64,000 nt of DNA from assembly GCF_000426185.1 (NCBI RefSeq), contig NZ_AUEW01000004.1:434001-498000 (forward strand), read 5' to 3'. Each line of letters opens with the position of its first letter. The stretch's first letter is position 1. Made by a program: the position numbers and the translations under genes. This DNA comes from Cellulomonas sp. URHD0024 (GTDB lineage Bacteria > Actinomycetota > Actinomycetes > Actinomycetales > Cellulomonadaceae). Shown in pieces: positions 14,651-25,454 of the stretch. Under the pieces are notes generated by a model. The model searched no databases, was not told the origin of the DNA, and saw only the letters and a list, made by a program, of their open reading frames with translations.

Positions 14651-16198
14651 ATGTTTCGCAAGCAAGCCCCGACGTCTTCGTCGCACGTCGCCGACGACGA
14701 GGCGAGCGCCAACATCGACGCCATCACCGCGGCCGTCAGGGCGCTGGCTGAACCCGGGACCAGCGACGCCAAGGTCGCCAGCGTCCTCGAGCTCGTCCGG
14801 GCACGTTTCGGCTGGACCTACGGCTCCTACTGGGTCCTCGACGCGTCGGGTGAGCACCTGGCGTTCGCGCAGGAGTCCGGCGACGTGAGCCCGGAGTTCC
14901 GCCGCGTGACGGCCGGCGCGACCTTCACCGAAGGGGTCGGCCTGTCCGGCAGGGCCTGGCAGACGCGCGACCTCGTCGTCGTCGACGACCTGGGCCTGGT
15001 CACCGACTGCGTACGAGCACCGGTCGCGCGCAAGGTCGGCGTGCACTCCGCGGTGTGCTTCCCCATCGTCGTCAACGGCGACGTCGTGGCGACGATGGAC
15101 TTCATGTCCATGGAGCAGCGGGAGGTCTCCGTGTTGCGCCGTGCGACGCTGCGCAGCATCGGCGTGCTCGTCTCGCAGGCGCTGACGCGCGAGGCGGTCG
15201 CGGACGAGCAAGATGCTGCCGCGCGCGACCTCGCCTCCGTGACCAAGGTTCTGCACGCCATCACGACGGCCGGGACCTACGAGGCTGCGTACAGCGCCGC
15301 ACTGGGGACGATCCGCGAGGGCTTCGGGTGGGAGTACGCCTCGTACTGGGCCGTCGACCCGTCCGACCAGGCTCTGCACTTCCTCCAGGAGTCCGGCAGT
15401 GCGGGGGAGGAGTTCCGCGAGGTGACGCTCACGGCGTCGTTCCGGGAGGGAGTCGGCCTCTCTGGACGGGCATGGCGCTCACGCGATCTCGTCTTCGTAC
15501 CTGACCTCGCCGACATCACGGACTGCGTCCGCGCACCGGCTGCACGACGCGCGGGAGTGCGTTCCGGTGTGTGCCTGCCGATCATCGTCGACGGAGAGGT
15601 CATCGGAACCATGGACTTCTTCACGACGACGCACCTGACGCTGTCGGACGCACGAGCCGACGCACTGCGCAGCACGGCATTCCTGCTCGCTCAGGCCCTT
15701 GCCCGGTTCGCGGCCCGTGAGCGGCTCGCCACGGCCGGTGGAGAGCTCGCGGTGCTGATCGAGAAGGTCGAGCGGAACGTGGTCGCAGCAGCGGCCGTCG
15801 CGCAGAACGGCCGACAGCTCGCCGGTGACGCGAACTCGAAGGTCGCTCTTCTCGGCGATGCCAGCGCGGAGATCGGGGACGTGGTCAAGGTCATCCAGCG
15901 CATCGCGGCCCAGACGAACCTGCTGGCGCTCAACGCGACGATCGAGGCGGCACGGGCCGGTGAGGCCGGCAAGGGGTTCGCCGTCGTGGCGAACGAGGTC
16001 AAGGAGCTGGCGAACGCGACGGCTCTGGCGACGCTGGACGTCGACGCACGTGTGGCGGCGATCCAGGACCAGGTCGGTGCCGTCGTCGGCTCGCTCGGGC
16101 AGATCCAGGACCTCGTCGAGCGGATCAACGAGACCCAGGTGACGATCAGCGGGGTTCTCGAGGAGCAGGTCGAGACCACGCGGCGGATCCTGGCCTGA
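14651..16198 (+). CDS. Soluble double-GAF methyl-accepting chemotaxis-type receptor
   Basis: 515 residues, no transmembrane segment and no HAMP domain. Two GAF domains, about 30-180 and 205-350, are clear internal duplicates: [20 protein letters not shown] and [20 protein letters not shown], then [13 protein letters not shown] and [13 protein letters not shown]. The C-terminal 150 residues are an MCP signalling hairpin with the invariant [20 protein letters not shown], then [15 protein letters not shown]. This is the CheA/CheW contact tip. The protein should sense a cytoplasmic ligand or redox state and signal to a CheA kinase. AGGAG lies seven bases before the ATG. No other chemotaxis gene is in the window. 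Confidence 0.88.
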   Translation: MFRKQAPTSSSHVADDEASANIDAITAAVRALAEPGTSDAKVASVLELVRARFGWTYGSYWVLDASGEHLAFAQESGDVSPEFRRVTAGATFTEGVGLSGRAWQTRDLVVVDDLGLVTDCVRAPVARKVGVHSAVCFPIVVNGDVVATMDFMSMEQREVSVLRRATLRSIGVLVSQALTREAVADEQDAAARDLASVTKVLHAITTAGTYEAAYSAALGTIREGFGWEYASYWAVDPSDQALHFLQESGSAGEEFREVTLTASFREGVGLSGRAWRSRDLVFVPDLADITDCVRAPAARRAGVRSGVCLPIIVDGEVIGTMDFFTTTHLTLSDARADALRSTAFLLAQALARFAARERLATAGGELAVLIEKVERNVVAAAAVAQNGRQLAGDANSKVALLGDASAEIGDVVKVIQRIAAQTNLLALNATIEAARAGEAGKGFAVVANEVKELANATALATLDVDARVAAIQDQVGAVVGSLGQIQDLVERINETQVTISGVLEEQVETTRRILA

Positions 16199-16238
16199 CG
16201 ACCGCGGAGGTGCGCACCGAGCGCGGGGGTGCCGGCTT

Positions 16239-16267
16239 TTGGGTCCGACGTGGCGGTGACGTAATAT
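16239..16267 (+). promoter_or_regulatory. Candidate sigma-70 promoter of tig
   Basis: -35 TTGGGT (16239-16244) and -10 TAATAT (16262-16267) with a 17-base spacer. Transcription would start near 16274, giving a leader of about 97 bases before the tig start. The -10 is unusually close to consensus for this GC-rich sequence. Confidence 0.65.
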
Positions 16268-16370
16268 CGAGGGTCGCCAGCGTGCGCCCGACGGGCTTGC
16301 GCGCGGCCCGAAATCCACGGAGAACGCCGGAGTCACCGGCGCCGGACCCGATCAGTTGGAGACCATCGAA

Positions 16371-17798
16371 GTGAAGAGCGCCGTCGAGACCCTGGACCCG
16401 ACCAAGGTCAAGCTGACCGTCGAGGTGACGTACGACGAGCTCAAGCCGAGCATCGCGCACGCCTACGAGCACATCGCTCAGGACGTCACCGTTCCCGGCT
16501 TCCGCAAGGGCAAGGTCCCGCCGCGGATCATCGACCAGCGCATCGGTCGTCCCGCGGTCCTCGAGCACGCGATCAACGAGGGTCTGTCCGGCTTCTACGC
16601 CGAGGCCGTCCGCGAGAACAAGCTGCGCCCGCTGGGTCAGCCCGAGGTCGAGGTCACGCAGGTGCCCGGCCTGACGGCGTCGCCCGCCGGCGAGGAGGGT
16701 GAGCTGCACTTCACCGCCGAGGTCGAGGTGCGTCCCGAGATCACCGTCCCGGCGTTCGACGGCATCACGCTCACGGTCGACGACGTCGAGGTCTCCGACG
16801 AGGACGTCACCGGTCGCCTCGACGCGCTCCGCGAGCGCTTCGGCACCCTGGTCGGCATCGACCGCCCGGCCGCCGAGAAGGACTTCGTCGTCCTGGACCT
16901 CGTCGCCAAGATCGGTGACGAGGAGGTCGACCAGGTCAGCGGCGTCAGCTACGAGATCGGCTCGGGCAACATGCTCGAGGGTCTCGACGAGGCGCTGACC
17001 GGCCTGTCGGCCGGCGAGACCACGACGTTCGAGACGGCCCTCGCGGGCGGCGAGCACGAGGGTGAGACCGCCCTGGTGACCGTCACCGCGACGACCGTCA
17101 AGGAGCGCCAGCTGCCCGAGGCCGACGACGACTTCGCCCAGCTGGCCAGCGAGTTCGACACGCTCGAGGAGCTCACGGCGGACCTGCGCGAGCAGGCGTC
17201 CAAGACCAAGATCTCGAACCAGGCCGTCCAGGCCCGCGACCTGCTCCTCGAGCAGCTCCTCGCCAGCACCGAGATCCCGGTCCCGCAGGGGGTCGTCGAG
17301 GCCGAGGTGCACCGTCACCTCGAGGGCGAGGGGCGCCTCGAGGACGACGAGCACCGCGCCGAGGTCGGCGAGCAGGCCACCACCGCGCTGCGCAACCAGA
17401 TCCTGCTGGACACGCTCGCCGAGAACCTGGAGATCAAGGTCAGCCAGCCCGAGCTGCTGGACTACCTGGTCAGCGCGTCGCGGCAGTACGGCATGGACCC
17501 GAACACGTTCATCCAGACCATCGACCAGCAGGGTCAGATCGGCACGATGGTCGCCGAGGTCGCGCGTTCGAAGGCGCTCGCGGTCGCCCTGCGTCGGGTC
17601 GCGGTCACGGACTCGGCCGGCAACGCCGTCGACCTGAGCGAGTTCATCGGGTCCGACGAGGAGGACGCGGCCGAGGAGCTCGCCCAGCAGGCGTCCGTGC
17701 TCGCCGACGTCCAGTCCGAGGCCGACCCCGAGGGGAACCAGCCGAGCACCGACGCGGCCGCCGACATCTCGGCGTTCACCGAGGACGCGAAGGCCTGA
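16371..17798 (+). CDS. tig: Trigger factor (ribosome-associated peptidyl-prolyl isomerase chaperone)
   Basis: Binds the ribosome exit tunnel and folds nascent chains. The 475-residue protein begins MKSAVETLDPTKVKLTVEVT, the actinobacterial tig N-terminus. The ribosome-binding loop reads GFRKGKVPPRIID (about 45-57). The FKBP-like PPIase domain spans about 155-245, and the C-terminal arm ends in an acidic low-complexity tail. The GTG at 16371 is chosen because it gives the family start and has GGAG nine bases upstream; the in-frame TTG at 16356 would be unusual. It is followed by a strong terminator and then clpP1-clpP2-clpX, the usual actinobacterial order. Confidence 0.95.
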   Translation: MKSAVETLDPTKVKLTVEVTYDELKPSIAHAYEHIAQDVTVPGFRKGKVPPRIIDQRIGRPAVLEHAINEGLSGFYAEAVRENKLRPLGQPEVEVTQVPGLTASPAGEEGELHFTAEVEVRPEITVPAFDGITLTVDDVEVSDEDVTGRLDALRERFGTLVGIDRPAAEKDFVVLDLVAKIGDEEVDQVSGVSYEIGSGNMLEGLDEALTGLSAGETTTFETALAGGEHEGETALVTVTATTVKERQLPEADDDFAQLASEFDTLEELTADLREQASKTKISNQAVQARDLLLEQLLASTEIPVPQGVVEAEVHRHLEGEGRLEDDEHRAEVGEQATTALRNQILLDTLAENLEIKVSQPELLDYLVSASRQYGMDPNTFIQTIDQQGQIGTMVAEVARSKALAVALRRVAVTDSAGNAVDLSEFIGSDEEDAAEELAQQASVLADVQSEADPEGNQPSTDAAADISAFTEDAKA

Positions 17799-17812
17799 GC
17801 CGGAACGCCACC

Positions 17813-17848
17813 AGGGCCCCGCTCCGACCGTGGTCGGTGCGGGGCCCT
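17813..17848 (+). terminator. Terminator after tig
   Basis: AGGGCCCCGC (17813-17822) pairs perfectly with GCGGGGCCCT (17839-17848). The loop contains a second stem, CCGAC/GTCGG. It starts 14 bases after the tig stop. Confidence 0.8.
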
Positions 17849-17876
17849 CGTGCATCCCTCCGCGTCCGGGCTGTGG

Positions 17877-17894
17877 CTCTGCCGTCAGCGAAAA
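17877..17894 (-). promoter_or_regulatory. Weak ClgR-like site upstream of clpP1
   Basis: Read on the minus strand the bases include TTTTCGCTGACGGCAGAG. This matches the actinobacterial ClgR box core (CGCY, three bases with central A, RGCG) with one core mismatch. ClgR activates clpP1P2 in several actinobacteria. A TAGGGT -10-like element lies downstream at 17933-17938. Position fits; the match is imperfect. Confidence 0.35.
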
Positions 17895-18020
17895 CGCTCG
17901 CGGCGGGGACATGGAGGGGTGTTCCTGCGCGTTAGGGTCACTGCATCGCACAGGTGGACGGGGCCATCCCGCACCCACGCGCGTGCAGGACAGATGTCAC
18001 CGTCAGACGAGGGAGCCTTC

Positions 18021-18638
18021 GTGAACGAGTACGTGCCGACGCTGGCCCGGGCCGAGTCCCCGGCATTCGGCCTCAATGACTCCATCTACAACCGGCTCCT
18101 GCGTGAGCGCATCATCTGGCTGGGCTCGGAGGTGCGCGACGACAACGCGAACGCCATCTGCGCCCAGATGATGCTGCTGGCTGCGGAGGACCCGGACAAG
18201 GACATCTGGCTGTACATCAACTCGCCCGGTGGCTCGATCACCGCGGGCATGGCGATCTACGACACGATGCAGTACATCCAGCCGGACGTCGCGACGATCG
18301 CGATGGGCATGGCGGCATCGATGGGCCAGTTCCTGCTCTCGTCCGGCGCGCCGGGCAAGCGCTACGCCACGCCGCACGCCCGCGTGATGATGCACCAGCC
18401 GTCCGGCGGCATCGGCGGCACGGCCACCGACGTCCGGATCAACGCTCAGCTGATCCTGCACATGAAGACCGTGCTCGCGGAGCTGACCGCGGGCCAGACC
18501 GGCAAGAGCGTCGACCAGATCAACAGCGACGCAGACCGCGACCGCTGGTTCACGGCTCCCGAGGCGCTGGCGTACGGCTTCATCGACCACGTGGTCGAGA
18601 AGGCGGACTCGGTCGCCGGTGGCGGCGGCACCAACTGA
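18021..18638 (+). CDS. clpP1: ATP-dependent Clp protease proteolytic subunit ClpP1
   Basis: A 205-residue serine protease subunit forming the mixed ClpP1P2 tetradecamer in actinobacteria. The catalytic triad is visible: S100 in GMAASMGQ, H125 in MMHQPSGG, and an aspartate near 175 in [28 protein letters not shown] is the core family motif. The GTG at 18021 ([13 protein letters not shown]) has GAGGGAG five bases upstream. The upstream in-frame extension has no family sequence. It is followed 46 bases later by clpP2. Confidence 0.93.
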   Translation: MNEYVPTLARAESPAFGLNDSIYNRLLRERIIWLGSEVRDDNANAICAQMMLLAAEDPDKDIWLYINSPGGSITAGMAIYDTMQYIQPDVATIAMGMAASMGQFLLSSGAPGKRYATPHARVMMHQPSGGIGGTATDVRINAQLILHMKTVLAELTAGQTGKSVDQINSDADRDRWFTAPEALAYGFIDHVVEKADSVAGGGGTN

Positions 18639-18684
18639 TCCGCCGGGAAAGCGCCGAAGCCATCACCATCTTGAGGAGAATCTC

Positions 18685-19386
18685 GTGAGCATGGAGTCCC
18701 AGTTCATGGCCCGCGCCGGGATGCTGGCGGGTCCCGGTGGCCTGGCGCCGGCGTCGCCGGCGGCCCGGTACGTCCTTCCGCAGTTCGAGGAGCGCACGGC
18801 CTACGGCTTCAAGCGCCAGGACCCGTACACCAAGCTGTTCGAGGACCGCATCATCTTCCTCGGCGTGCAGGTGGACGACGCGTCCGCTGACGACGTCATG
18901 GCCCAGCTGCTCGTGCTGGAGAGCACCGACCCTGACCGCGACATCATCCTGTACATCAACTCGCCCGGCGGATCGTTCACGGCGCTGACGGCGATCTACG
19001 ACACGATGCAGTACATCAAGCCGCAGATCCAGACCGTCTGCCTCGGGCAGGCGGCCTCCGCCGCGGCCGTGCTGCTCTCCGCGGGCTCGCCGGGCAAGCG
19101 ACTGGCGCTGCCGAACGCTCGCGTGCTGATCCACCAGCCTGCGATGGAGGGCGGCGGCTACGCCCAGGCGTCGGACATCGAGATCCACGCCAACGAGCTG
19201 ATCCGCATGCGCGAGTGGCTCGAGCTCACGATCGCGCACCACACGGGACGCGACATCGAGCTGGTCCGCAAGGACATCGAGCGCGACAAGATCCTCACCG
19301 CGCAGCAGGCGCAGGAGTACGGGATCGTCGACCAGGTTCTCGAGAGCCGAAAAGGTGTCATCGCGACGACAGTTCAGCCGAAGTAG
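18685..19386 (+). CDS. clpP2: ATP-dependent Clp protease proteolytic subunit ClpP2
   Basis: 233 residues, the second ClpP of the actinobacterial pair. Triad S125 in [11 protein letters not shown] and H150 in [30 protein letters not shown] is conserved. The N-terminal 30 residues (Met/Ala/Gly/Pro-rich) are a typical processed propeptide. The GTG at 18685 has GAGGAGA five bases upstream. It probably pairs with ClpP1 and is loaded by ClpX, encoded 214 bases downstream beyond a terminator. Confidence 0.93.
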   Translation: MSMESQFMARAGMLAGPGGLAPASPAARYVLPQFEERTAYGFKRQDPYTKLFEDRIIFLGVQVDDASADDVMAQLLVLESTDPDRDIILYINSPGGSFTALTAIYDTMQYIKPQIQTVCLGQAASAAAVLLSAGSPGKRLALPNARVLIHQPAMEGGGYAQASDIEIHANELIRMREWLELTIAHHTGRDIELVRKDIERDKILTAQQAQEYGIVDQVLESRKGVIATTVQPK

Positions 19387-19402
19387 TTAGTAGGACCACC
19401 AT

Positions 19403-19440
19403 CCAGGGACCGGGTCGCCTTCGTGTGACCCGGTCCCTGG
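19403..19440 (+). terminator. Terminator after clpP2
   Basis: A perfect 14-bp stem, CCAGGGACCGGGTC (19403-19416) and GACCCGGTCCCTGG (19427-19440), with a 10-base loop, 16 bases after the clpP2 stop. It separates clpP1P2 from clpX, so clpX is likely to have its own promoter. Confidence 0.85.
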
Positions 19441-19600
19441 ACCATCCGGGGAGATTTCCCAACCCGGCGCACCCCGGCCCGTGTGTTCGGCTGACATCCC
19501 GGCCGGTGTGGTGTGCAATGGGGGAACGCGCACGCTCCGGGGTGGCGCAGCAATGACGCATCGCCCGCCGGGCGGAGGCGACACGAGAGAGGGGATCGAC

Positions 19601-20881
<1,281 letters not shown>

Positions 20882-20912
20882 ACACCCCGCGCCACCGCCT
20901 AGGATCGCGTTC

Positions 20913-21227
20913 GTGAGCGACCTCCCGACGCCCATCCCGGCGGACCTGGTTCGGCTGCGAGGCAGCATCGACAACATCGACGCCGCGCTGATCTACCTGC
21001 TGGCCGAGCGGTTCAAGGCGACCCAGCAGGTCGGGGTCCTCAAGGCGACGCGGGGCATGCCGCCGTCGGACCCCGGCCGCGAGGAGCAGCAGGTCGCACG
21101 CCTTCGTCAGCTGGCGCACGAGGCCGACCTCGACCCGGTCTTCGCGGAGAAGTTCCTGGCGTTCATCGTCGAAGAGGTCATCCGGCACCACGAGGAGATC
21201 GCGCAGGGCCACGCGAGCCGTTCCTGA
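20913..21227 (+). CDS. Chorismate mutase, AroQ class
   Basis: A 104-residue all-helical protein. LRGSIDNIDAALIYLLAERF at about 14-33, followed by KATQQVGVLKATRGMPPSDP, is the AroQ alpha1-alpha2 pattern. The chorismate-binding Arg and Lys residues are in place: LRGSIDNID, RFKAT and VGVLKA. DPVFAEKFLAFIVEEVIRHH closes the fold. It converts chorismate to prephenate for Phe/Tyr synthesis. The GTG at 20913 follows TAGGAT (20900-20905) by about seven bases with no Shine-Dalgarno, suggesting a leaderless mRNA. Located 31 bases after clpX. Confidence 0.88.
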   Translation: MSDLPTPIPADLVRLRGSIDNIDAALIYLLAERFKATQQVGVLKATRGMPPSDPGREEQQVARLRQLAHEADLDPVFAEKFLAFIVEEVIRHHEEIAQGHASRS

Positions 21228-21356
21228 GACGTGCGTGATCGCCCGCCGGGGTAGCGCGCGGTCCGTACGTGGCGGAAGGTAGACAGGTCAGCTCCGGCGG
21301 GCCGAACGGGGGGGACCCGCGACCGCTGGGGAGCGTCGATCCCGGAGGACCTGCCC

Positions 21357-22553
21357 ATGGACCTGCACTGGCTAAAACCGCTGCTCGGACGCCCGTCGCC
21401 GTTCACGACCGTCTACCTGGACGTGACTCGTGCTGATGCGGCCGGCGAGGCGGAGGCGGCCGACCGCTGGAAGGCCGTCCGACGTCAGCTGGAGCGCGAC
21501 GGTGCGCCTGCCCACGTACTGGACGAGATCGGAGACCTGGTCGCCACGCCGACCGGCGTTCGCGGACCGCACGGCCGCGTGATCGTGTCGGACGCCGAGT
21601 CGGTGGTCGTCGACCGGGTGCTGGCGGAGCCGCCCGCACAGTCGCACGCCGTGTACGGACCGGTCCCGGCACTGCTGCCGGCCATCCGCGCAGCCGACCA
21701 GACCGTCAGCTACCTGCTCGTGGAGGTGGACCGCAACGGTGCGGACCTGACCTGGGCCACCGGCGGCAGCGTCCGGACCGCCGGCGGTCCGGAGGTCGAG
21801 ACCGTCGAGGGCGGGCACGACGACGTGCACAAGACCCGAGAGGGCGGGCTCGACCGGCGCAGCCAGACGCGGGCCGAGGACTCGTGGCAGCGCAACGCCG
21901 AGGCCGTGGCCGCTGTGCTGGACAAACGGGTGTCGGAGCGCTGCCCCGACGTCGTGCTCCTGACGGGCGACGGCCGGGCGGTCGGTCTCGTCCGTGACGC
22001 TGTCGCGCAGCACGTGAGCGAGGTCCTCGTGGACGTCCCCGGCGGTGCGCGCGGCGAGGGCGTGAAGCAGGAGGTGTTCGATGCACGGGTGGCCGAGGCC
22101 CTCAGCGGGTTCCGCGGACGTCGTCGCGCGGCGGTCCTGGATCGGTTCCGGCAGGCACAGGGGCGCGGCGAAGGCGCGGTGACCGCCCTGGACGACGTCC
22201 TCGAGGTGCTCCGCCGGGGGCAGGTCTCGGAGCTGGTCCTGCACGTCGACGCACTGTCGCAAGGGCTCTCGGACCGGGAGCTGTGGGTCGGTGAGGAGCC
22301 GTTGCAGCTGGCGACGTCGGCCGACGACCTGGCGGCGATCGGCGTCTCCGAGGGCGCACGCCGGCTGGCGGCGGACGTCGCCCTGGTGCGCGCGGCGATC
22401 GGTCAGGACGCGGGCCTCACGTTCGCGGAGAACGGCTCGGTGGATCTCGTCGACGGCGTCGGCGCGGTGCTCCGCTGGTCGGACGGCTCCACCCCGAGCG
22501 AAGCGGTCCCGACCCAGTCGGCGGACCAGGCCCGCCTGCGCACAGTCATCTAA
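21357..22553 (+). CDS. Vms1/Ankzf1-like (baeRF-type) peptidyl-tRNA hydrolase-fold protein
   Basis: A 398-residue protein of the bacterial Rv2629-like family: MDLHWLKPLLGRPSPFTTVY, a middle segment YLLVEVDRNGADLTWATGGS, then HKTREGGLDRRSQTRAEDSW and a C-terminal eRF1-like half. These proteins share the release-factor-1 fold of Vms1/Ankzf1, and the family is annotated as peptidyl-tRNA hydrolase-like and linked to stress or ribosome hibernation. A catalytic GGQ equivalent is not obvious. The ATG at 21357 has GGAGG eight bases upstream. Activity is inferred from family only. Confidence 0.75.
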   Translation: MDLHWLKPLLGRPSPFTTVYLDVTRADAAGEAEAADRWKAVRRQLERDGAPAHVLDEIGDLVATPTGVRGPHGRVIVSDAESVVVDRVLAEPPAQSHAVYGPVPALLPAIRAADQTVSYLLVEVDRNGADLTWATGGSVRTAGGPEVETVEGGHDDVHKTREGGLDRRSQTRAEDSWQRNAEAVAAVLDKRVSERCPDVVLLTGDGRAVGLVRDAVAQHVSEVLVDVPGGARGEGVKQEVFDARVAEALSGFRGRRRAAVLDRFRQAQGRGEGAVTALDDVLEVLRRGQVSELVLHVDALSQGLSDRELWVGEEPLQLATSADDLAAIGVSEGARRLAADVALVRAAIGQDAGLTFAENGSVDLVDGVGAVLRWSDGSTPSEAVPTQSADQARLRTVI

Positions 22554-22576
22554 CAAACGCACCACCGGACACCGCG

Positions 22577-22620
22577 ACGTCCGCACTCGTGGGGGGTATA
22601 GACCCCACGAGTGCGGACGT
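22577..22620. terminator. Bidirectional terminator between convergent genes
   Basis: An 18-bp perfect stem: ACGTCCGCACTCGTGGGG (22577-22594) and CCCCACGAGTGCGGACGT (22603-22620), with an 8-base AT-rich loop. It lies 24 bases after the baeRF-type gene and 12 bases after the valS stop on the other strand, so it can serve both. Confidence 0.85.
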
Positions 22621-22631
22621 TGCTGGGGTGT

Positions 22632-25247
22632 TCAGGCGGTCGGGGTCGGGGGGACCAGTTCCGCGTCGCTGGCGACGACCGTCTCGGCGTCGCCGTCGAC
22701 GAGTGCCAGGGTGCCCGTGACGCGGCCGGCGGAGCGGACGTCGTCCAGGGCGACCTCGACGCCCGGACGCAGGCCCGCCGGGACGGCGAGCGTGACGGCC
22801 GCGATCTCCGTCCGCATCGACACCTTCGCCTCGGACTTCACCTTGCGCAGGGCAGCCAGGGCGGATCCGGCCGCCGCGACGACACCCGCGTCGGCTGATC
22901 CGGCGGCCGAGCGCAGGGGAGCGGGGTCCGGCCAGGGGGCGCGGTGGACGGAGCCCTCACGCCACCACGACCAGACCTCTTCGGTCGCGAACGGCAGCAC
23001 CGGGGCGAACAGGCGGAGCAGCACGTCGAGCGCGATCGCGAGCGCGGTGCGGGCGGACTGGGCTGCCTCCCCGGAGGAGTAGGCGCGGTCCTTGACCAGC
23101 TCGAGGTAGTCGTCGCAGAACGTCCAGAAGAAGGTCTCGGAGAGCTCCAGGGCCCGGGTGTGGTCGTACGCGGCGAGGGCGGCCGTGGCCTTCTCGACGA
23201 CGTCCGCGAGCCCTCCGAGCATCGCACGGTCGATCTCGGCGGTCACGAGCGACGGGTCGAGCGACAGCGGCTCGTCGGGTTCCCCGAAGGAGAGCGCGAA
23301 CTTCGAGGCGTTGAGGACCTTGATCGCCAGGCGGCGGCCGATCTTCATCTGCCCGACCTCGAACGCGGCGTCCGTGCCCAGGCGTGCGGACGCGGCCCAG
23401 TAGCGGACGGCGTCGGAGCCGTGCTCCTCGAGCAGACCCATCGGCGTGACGACGTTCCCGACGGACTTCGACATCTTCTTGCGGTCGGGGTCGAGGATCC
23501 AGCCGCTGATGGCCGCTGTCGACCACGGCAGCGAGCCGTGCTCGAGGTGGCTGCGCACGACGGTCGAGAACAGCCAGGTGCGGATGATGTCCTGGCCCTG
23601 GGGGCGCAGGTCCATGGGGAACACCCGCGCGAACAGGTCGGGGTCGGTGCGCCAGCCGCCGACGATCTGCGGGGTCAGCGAGCTGGTGGCCCAGGTGTCC
23701 ATGATGTCCGGGTCGCCGATGAAGCCACCGGGGACGCCGCGCTGGTCGGCTGTGTACCCCTCGGGCACGTCGGAGGACGGGTCGACCGGCAGCTGGTCCT
23801 CGTTCGGCACCAGGGGGGTGTCGTAGAGCGGCTCACCGTCCGGGTCGAGCGCGTACCAGACCGGGAACGGGACACCGAAGAACCGCTGGCGCGAGACGAG
23901 CCAGTCGCCGTTCAGGCCGCCCACCCAGTTCTCGTAGCGGACGCGCATGAAGTCGGGGCTGAAGCCGAGCTCGGCGCCGCGAGCCAGGAGCGCCTCACGC
24001 AGCGACTCGTCGCGCCCGCCGTTGCGGATGTACCACTGCCGGCTGGTGACGATCTCGAGCGGCTTGTCGCCCTTCTCGTAGAAGTTCGCCTTGCGCTGTG
24101 TGGGCACGGGCTCGCCGTCCAGGTCGCCGGCGGTGCGCAGCCCGGCGACGACGGCCTCGCGTGCGGAGAACGTGGTCTTCCCGGCGATCTCCTCGTAGGT
24201 GGCCCGCCCCTGGTCCGTGGCGATCCAGTCCGGCGTCTCGCGCAGCAGGCGACCGTCGCGGCCCATGACCGAGCGGGTGGGCAGCTGGAGCTCGCGCCAC
24301 CACTGCACATCGGTGAGGTCACCGAACGTGCAGCACATCGCGATGCCGGCGCCCTTGTCGGGCTCGGCGCCGGGGTGGGCCAGCACCGGCAGCTCGACAC
24401 CGAACAGCGGAGAGCGCACCGTGGTGCCGAACAGGTGCTGGTACCGCTCGTCGTCGGGGTGCGCGATGAGGGCGACGCACGCCGGCAGGAGCTCCGGGCG
24501 CGTCGTCTCGATGTAGACCGGGCCGTCCGCACCGTGGAAGGCGACGCGGTGGAACGCGCCCGGGTAGTCGCGCGCCTCGAGCTCGGCCTGGGCGACCGCG
24601 GTCTGGAACGTCACGTCCCAGAGGCCAGGTGCCTCGGCCTGGTACGCCTCGTCGCGCGCGAGGTTGCGCAGGAAAGCCTGCTGCGCGACCGCGCGCGACT
24701 CGGCGGACACGGTCTGGTACGTCATGTCCCAGTCGACCGAGAGGCCGAGCCGGCGCCAGACGGCCTCGAACTGGCGCTCGTCCTCGATCGTCAGGTTCTC
24801 GCAGAGCTCGATGAAGTTCCGGCGGCTCACGGGCACCTGCTGGGCGCCCTTGGGGACGTCGCCCGCGAACGGCGGCTCGAACGTCGCGTCGTACTGCAGG
24901 GACGTGTCGCACCGGACGCCGTAGTAGTTCTGCACGCGGCGCTCGGTGGGCAGGCCGTTGTCGTCCCAGCCCATCGGGTAGAAGACCTCGCGGCCACGCA
25001 TCCGCTGGAAGCGCGCGACCACGTCGGTGTGCGTGTAGGAGAACACGTGGCCCACGTGCAGCGAGCCCGAGACGGTGGGCGGCGGGGTGTCGATCGAGTA
25101 CACCTGCTCGCGCGTGGCGGTGCGGTCGAACGTGTGCAGACCCTGCGCCGTCCATGCGGCGTCCCAGCGATCCTCGACCCCGTCGAGCGAGACCTTGTCC
25201 GGGACATGTCGGGGGGCCGTGATGCGCACAGGGGAGTCGGAGCTCAT
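22632..25247 (-). CDS. valS: Valine--tRNA ligase
   Basis: An 871-residue class I synthetase. The HIGH motif appears as SGSLHVGHVFSYTHTD (about 60-75), the KMSKS loop as DRKKMSKSVGNV, and PMGWDDNGLPTERRVQNYYG is typical of ValRS. The CP1 editing domain lies about 200-350. WATSSLTPQIVGGW and RPQGQDIIRTWLF are also ValRS signatures. The C-terminus ends without a long coiled-coil arm, so this is a short actinobacterial form. The ATG at 25245-25247 is followed by MSSDSPVRITAPRHVPDKVS. No T-box is visible upstream, unlike ileS. Confidence 0.95.
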   Translation of the reverse strand: MSSDSPVRITAPRHVPDKVSLDGVEDRWDAAWTAQGLHTFDRTATREQVYSIDTPPPTVSGSLHVGHVFSYTHTDVVARFQRMRGREVFYPMGWDDNGLPTERRVQNYYGVRCDTSLQYDATFEPPFAGDVPKGAQQVPVSRRNFIELCENLTIEDERQFEAVWRRLGLSVDWDMTYQTVSAESRAVAQQAFLRNLARDEAYQAEAPGLWDVTFQTAVAQAELEARDYPGAFHRVAFHGADGPVYIETTRPELLPACVALIAHPDDERYQHLFGTTVRSPLFGVELPVLAHPGAEPDKGAGIAMCCTFGDLTDVQWWRELQLPTRSVMGRDGRLLRETPDWIATDQGRATYEEIAGKTTFSAREAVVAGLRTAGDLDGEPVPTQRKANFYEKGDKPLEIVTSRQWYIRNGGRDESLREALLARGAELGFSPDFMRVRYENWVGGLNGDWLVSRQRFFGVPFPVWYALDPDGEPLYDTPLVPNEDQLPVDPSSDVPEGYTADQRGVPGGFIGDPDIMDTWATSSLTPQIVGGWRTDPDLFARVFPMDLRPQGQDIIRTWLFSTVVRSHLEHGSLPWSTAAISGWILDPDRKKMSKSVGNVVTPMGLLEEHGSDAVRYWAASARLGTDAAFEVGQMKIGRRLAIKVLNASKFALSFGEPDEPLSLDPSLVTAEIDRAMLGGLADVVEKATAALAAYDHTRALELSETFFWTFCDDYLELVKDRAYSSGEAAQSARTALAIALDVLLRLFAPVLPFATEEVWSWWREGSVHRAPWPDPAPLRSAAGSADAGVVAAAGSALAALRKVKSEAKVSMRTEIAAVTLAVPAGLRPGVEVALDDVRSAGRVTGTLALVDGDAETVVASDAELVPPTPTA

Positions 25248-25454
25248 GGGGCCCTATCTTCCCAGATCGTCGGTGGCGACGAGTTCGCGTCCACCGCCCG
25301 TGGCCGGTCGGCGCAGGTGAGGCGCGGGTGAACGGTGGGTGACCAGTCCATGAACGGTGCCGACACTGTCGGAGGTGGATGGCAGGATCGCCGTTCGCCG
25401 GGTCATGGGGCCATGATCTGGAGGTCATGCATGCGCGAGGAACATGAGGTGGGG

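Noticed and set aside
22632..25331. Large opposite-strand open frames over valS, ileS, clpX and other genes
   Set aside because: These mirror frames have no start signals or family motifs. They arise because GC-rich codon use suppresses stops on the other strand.
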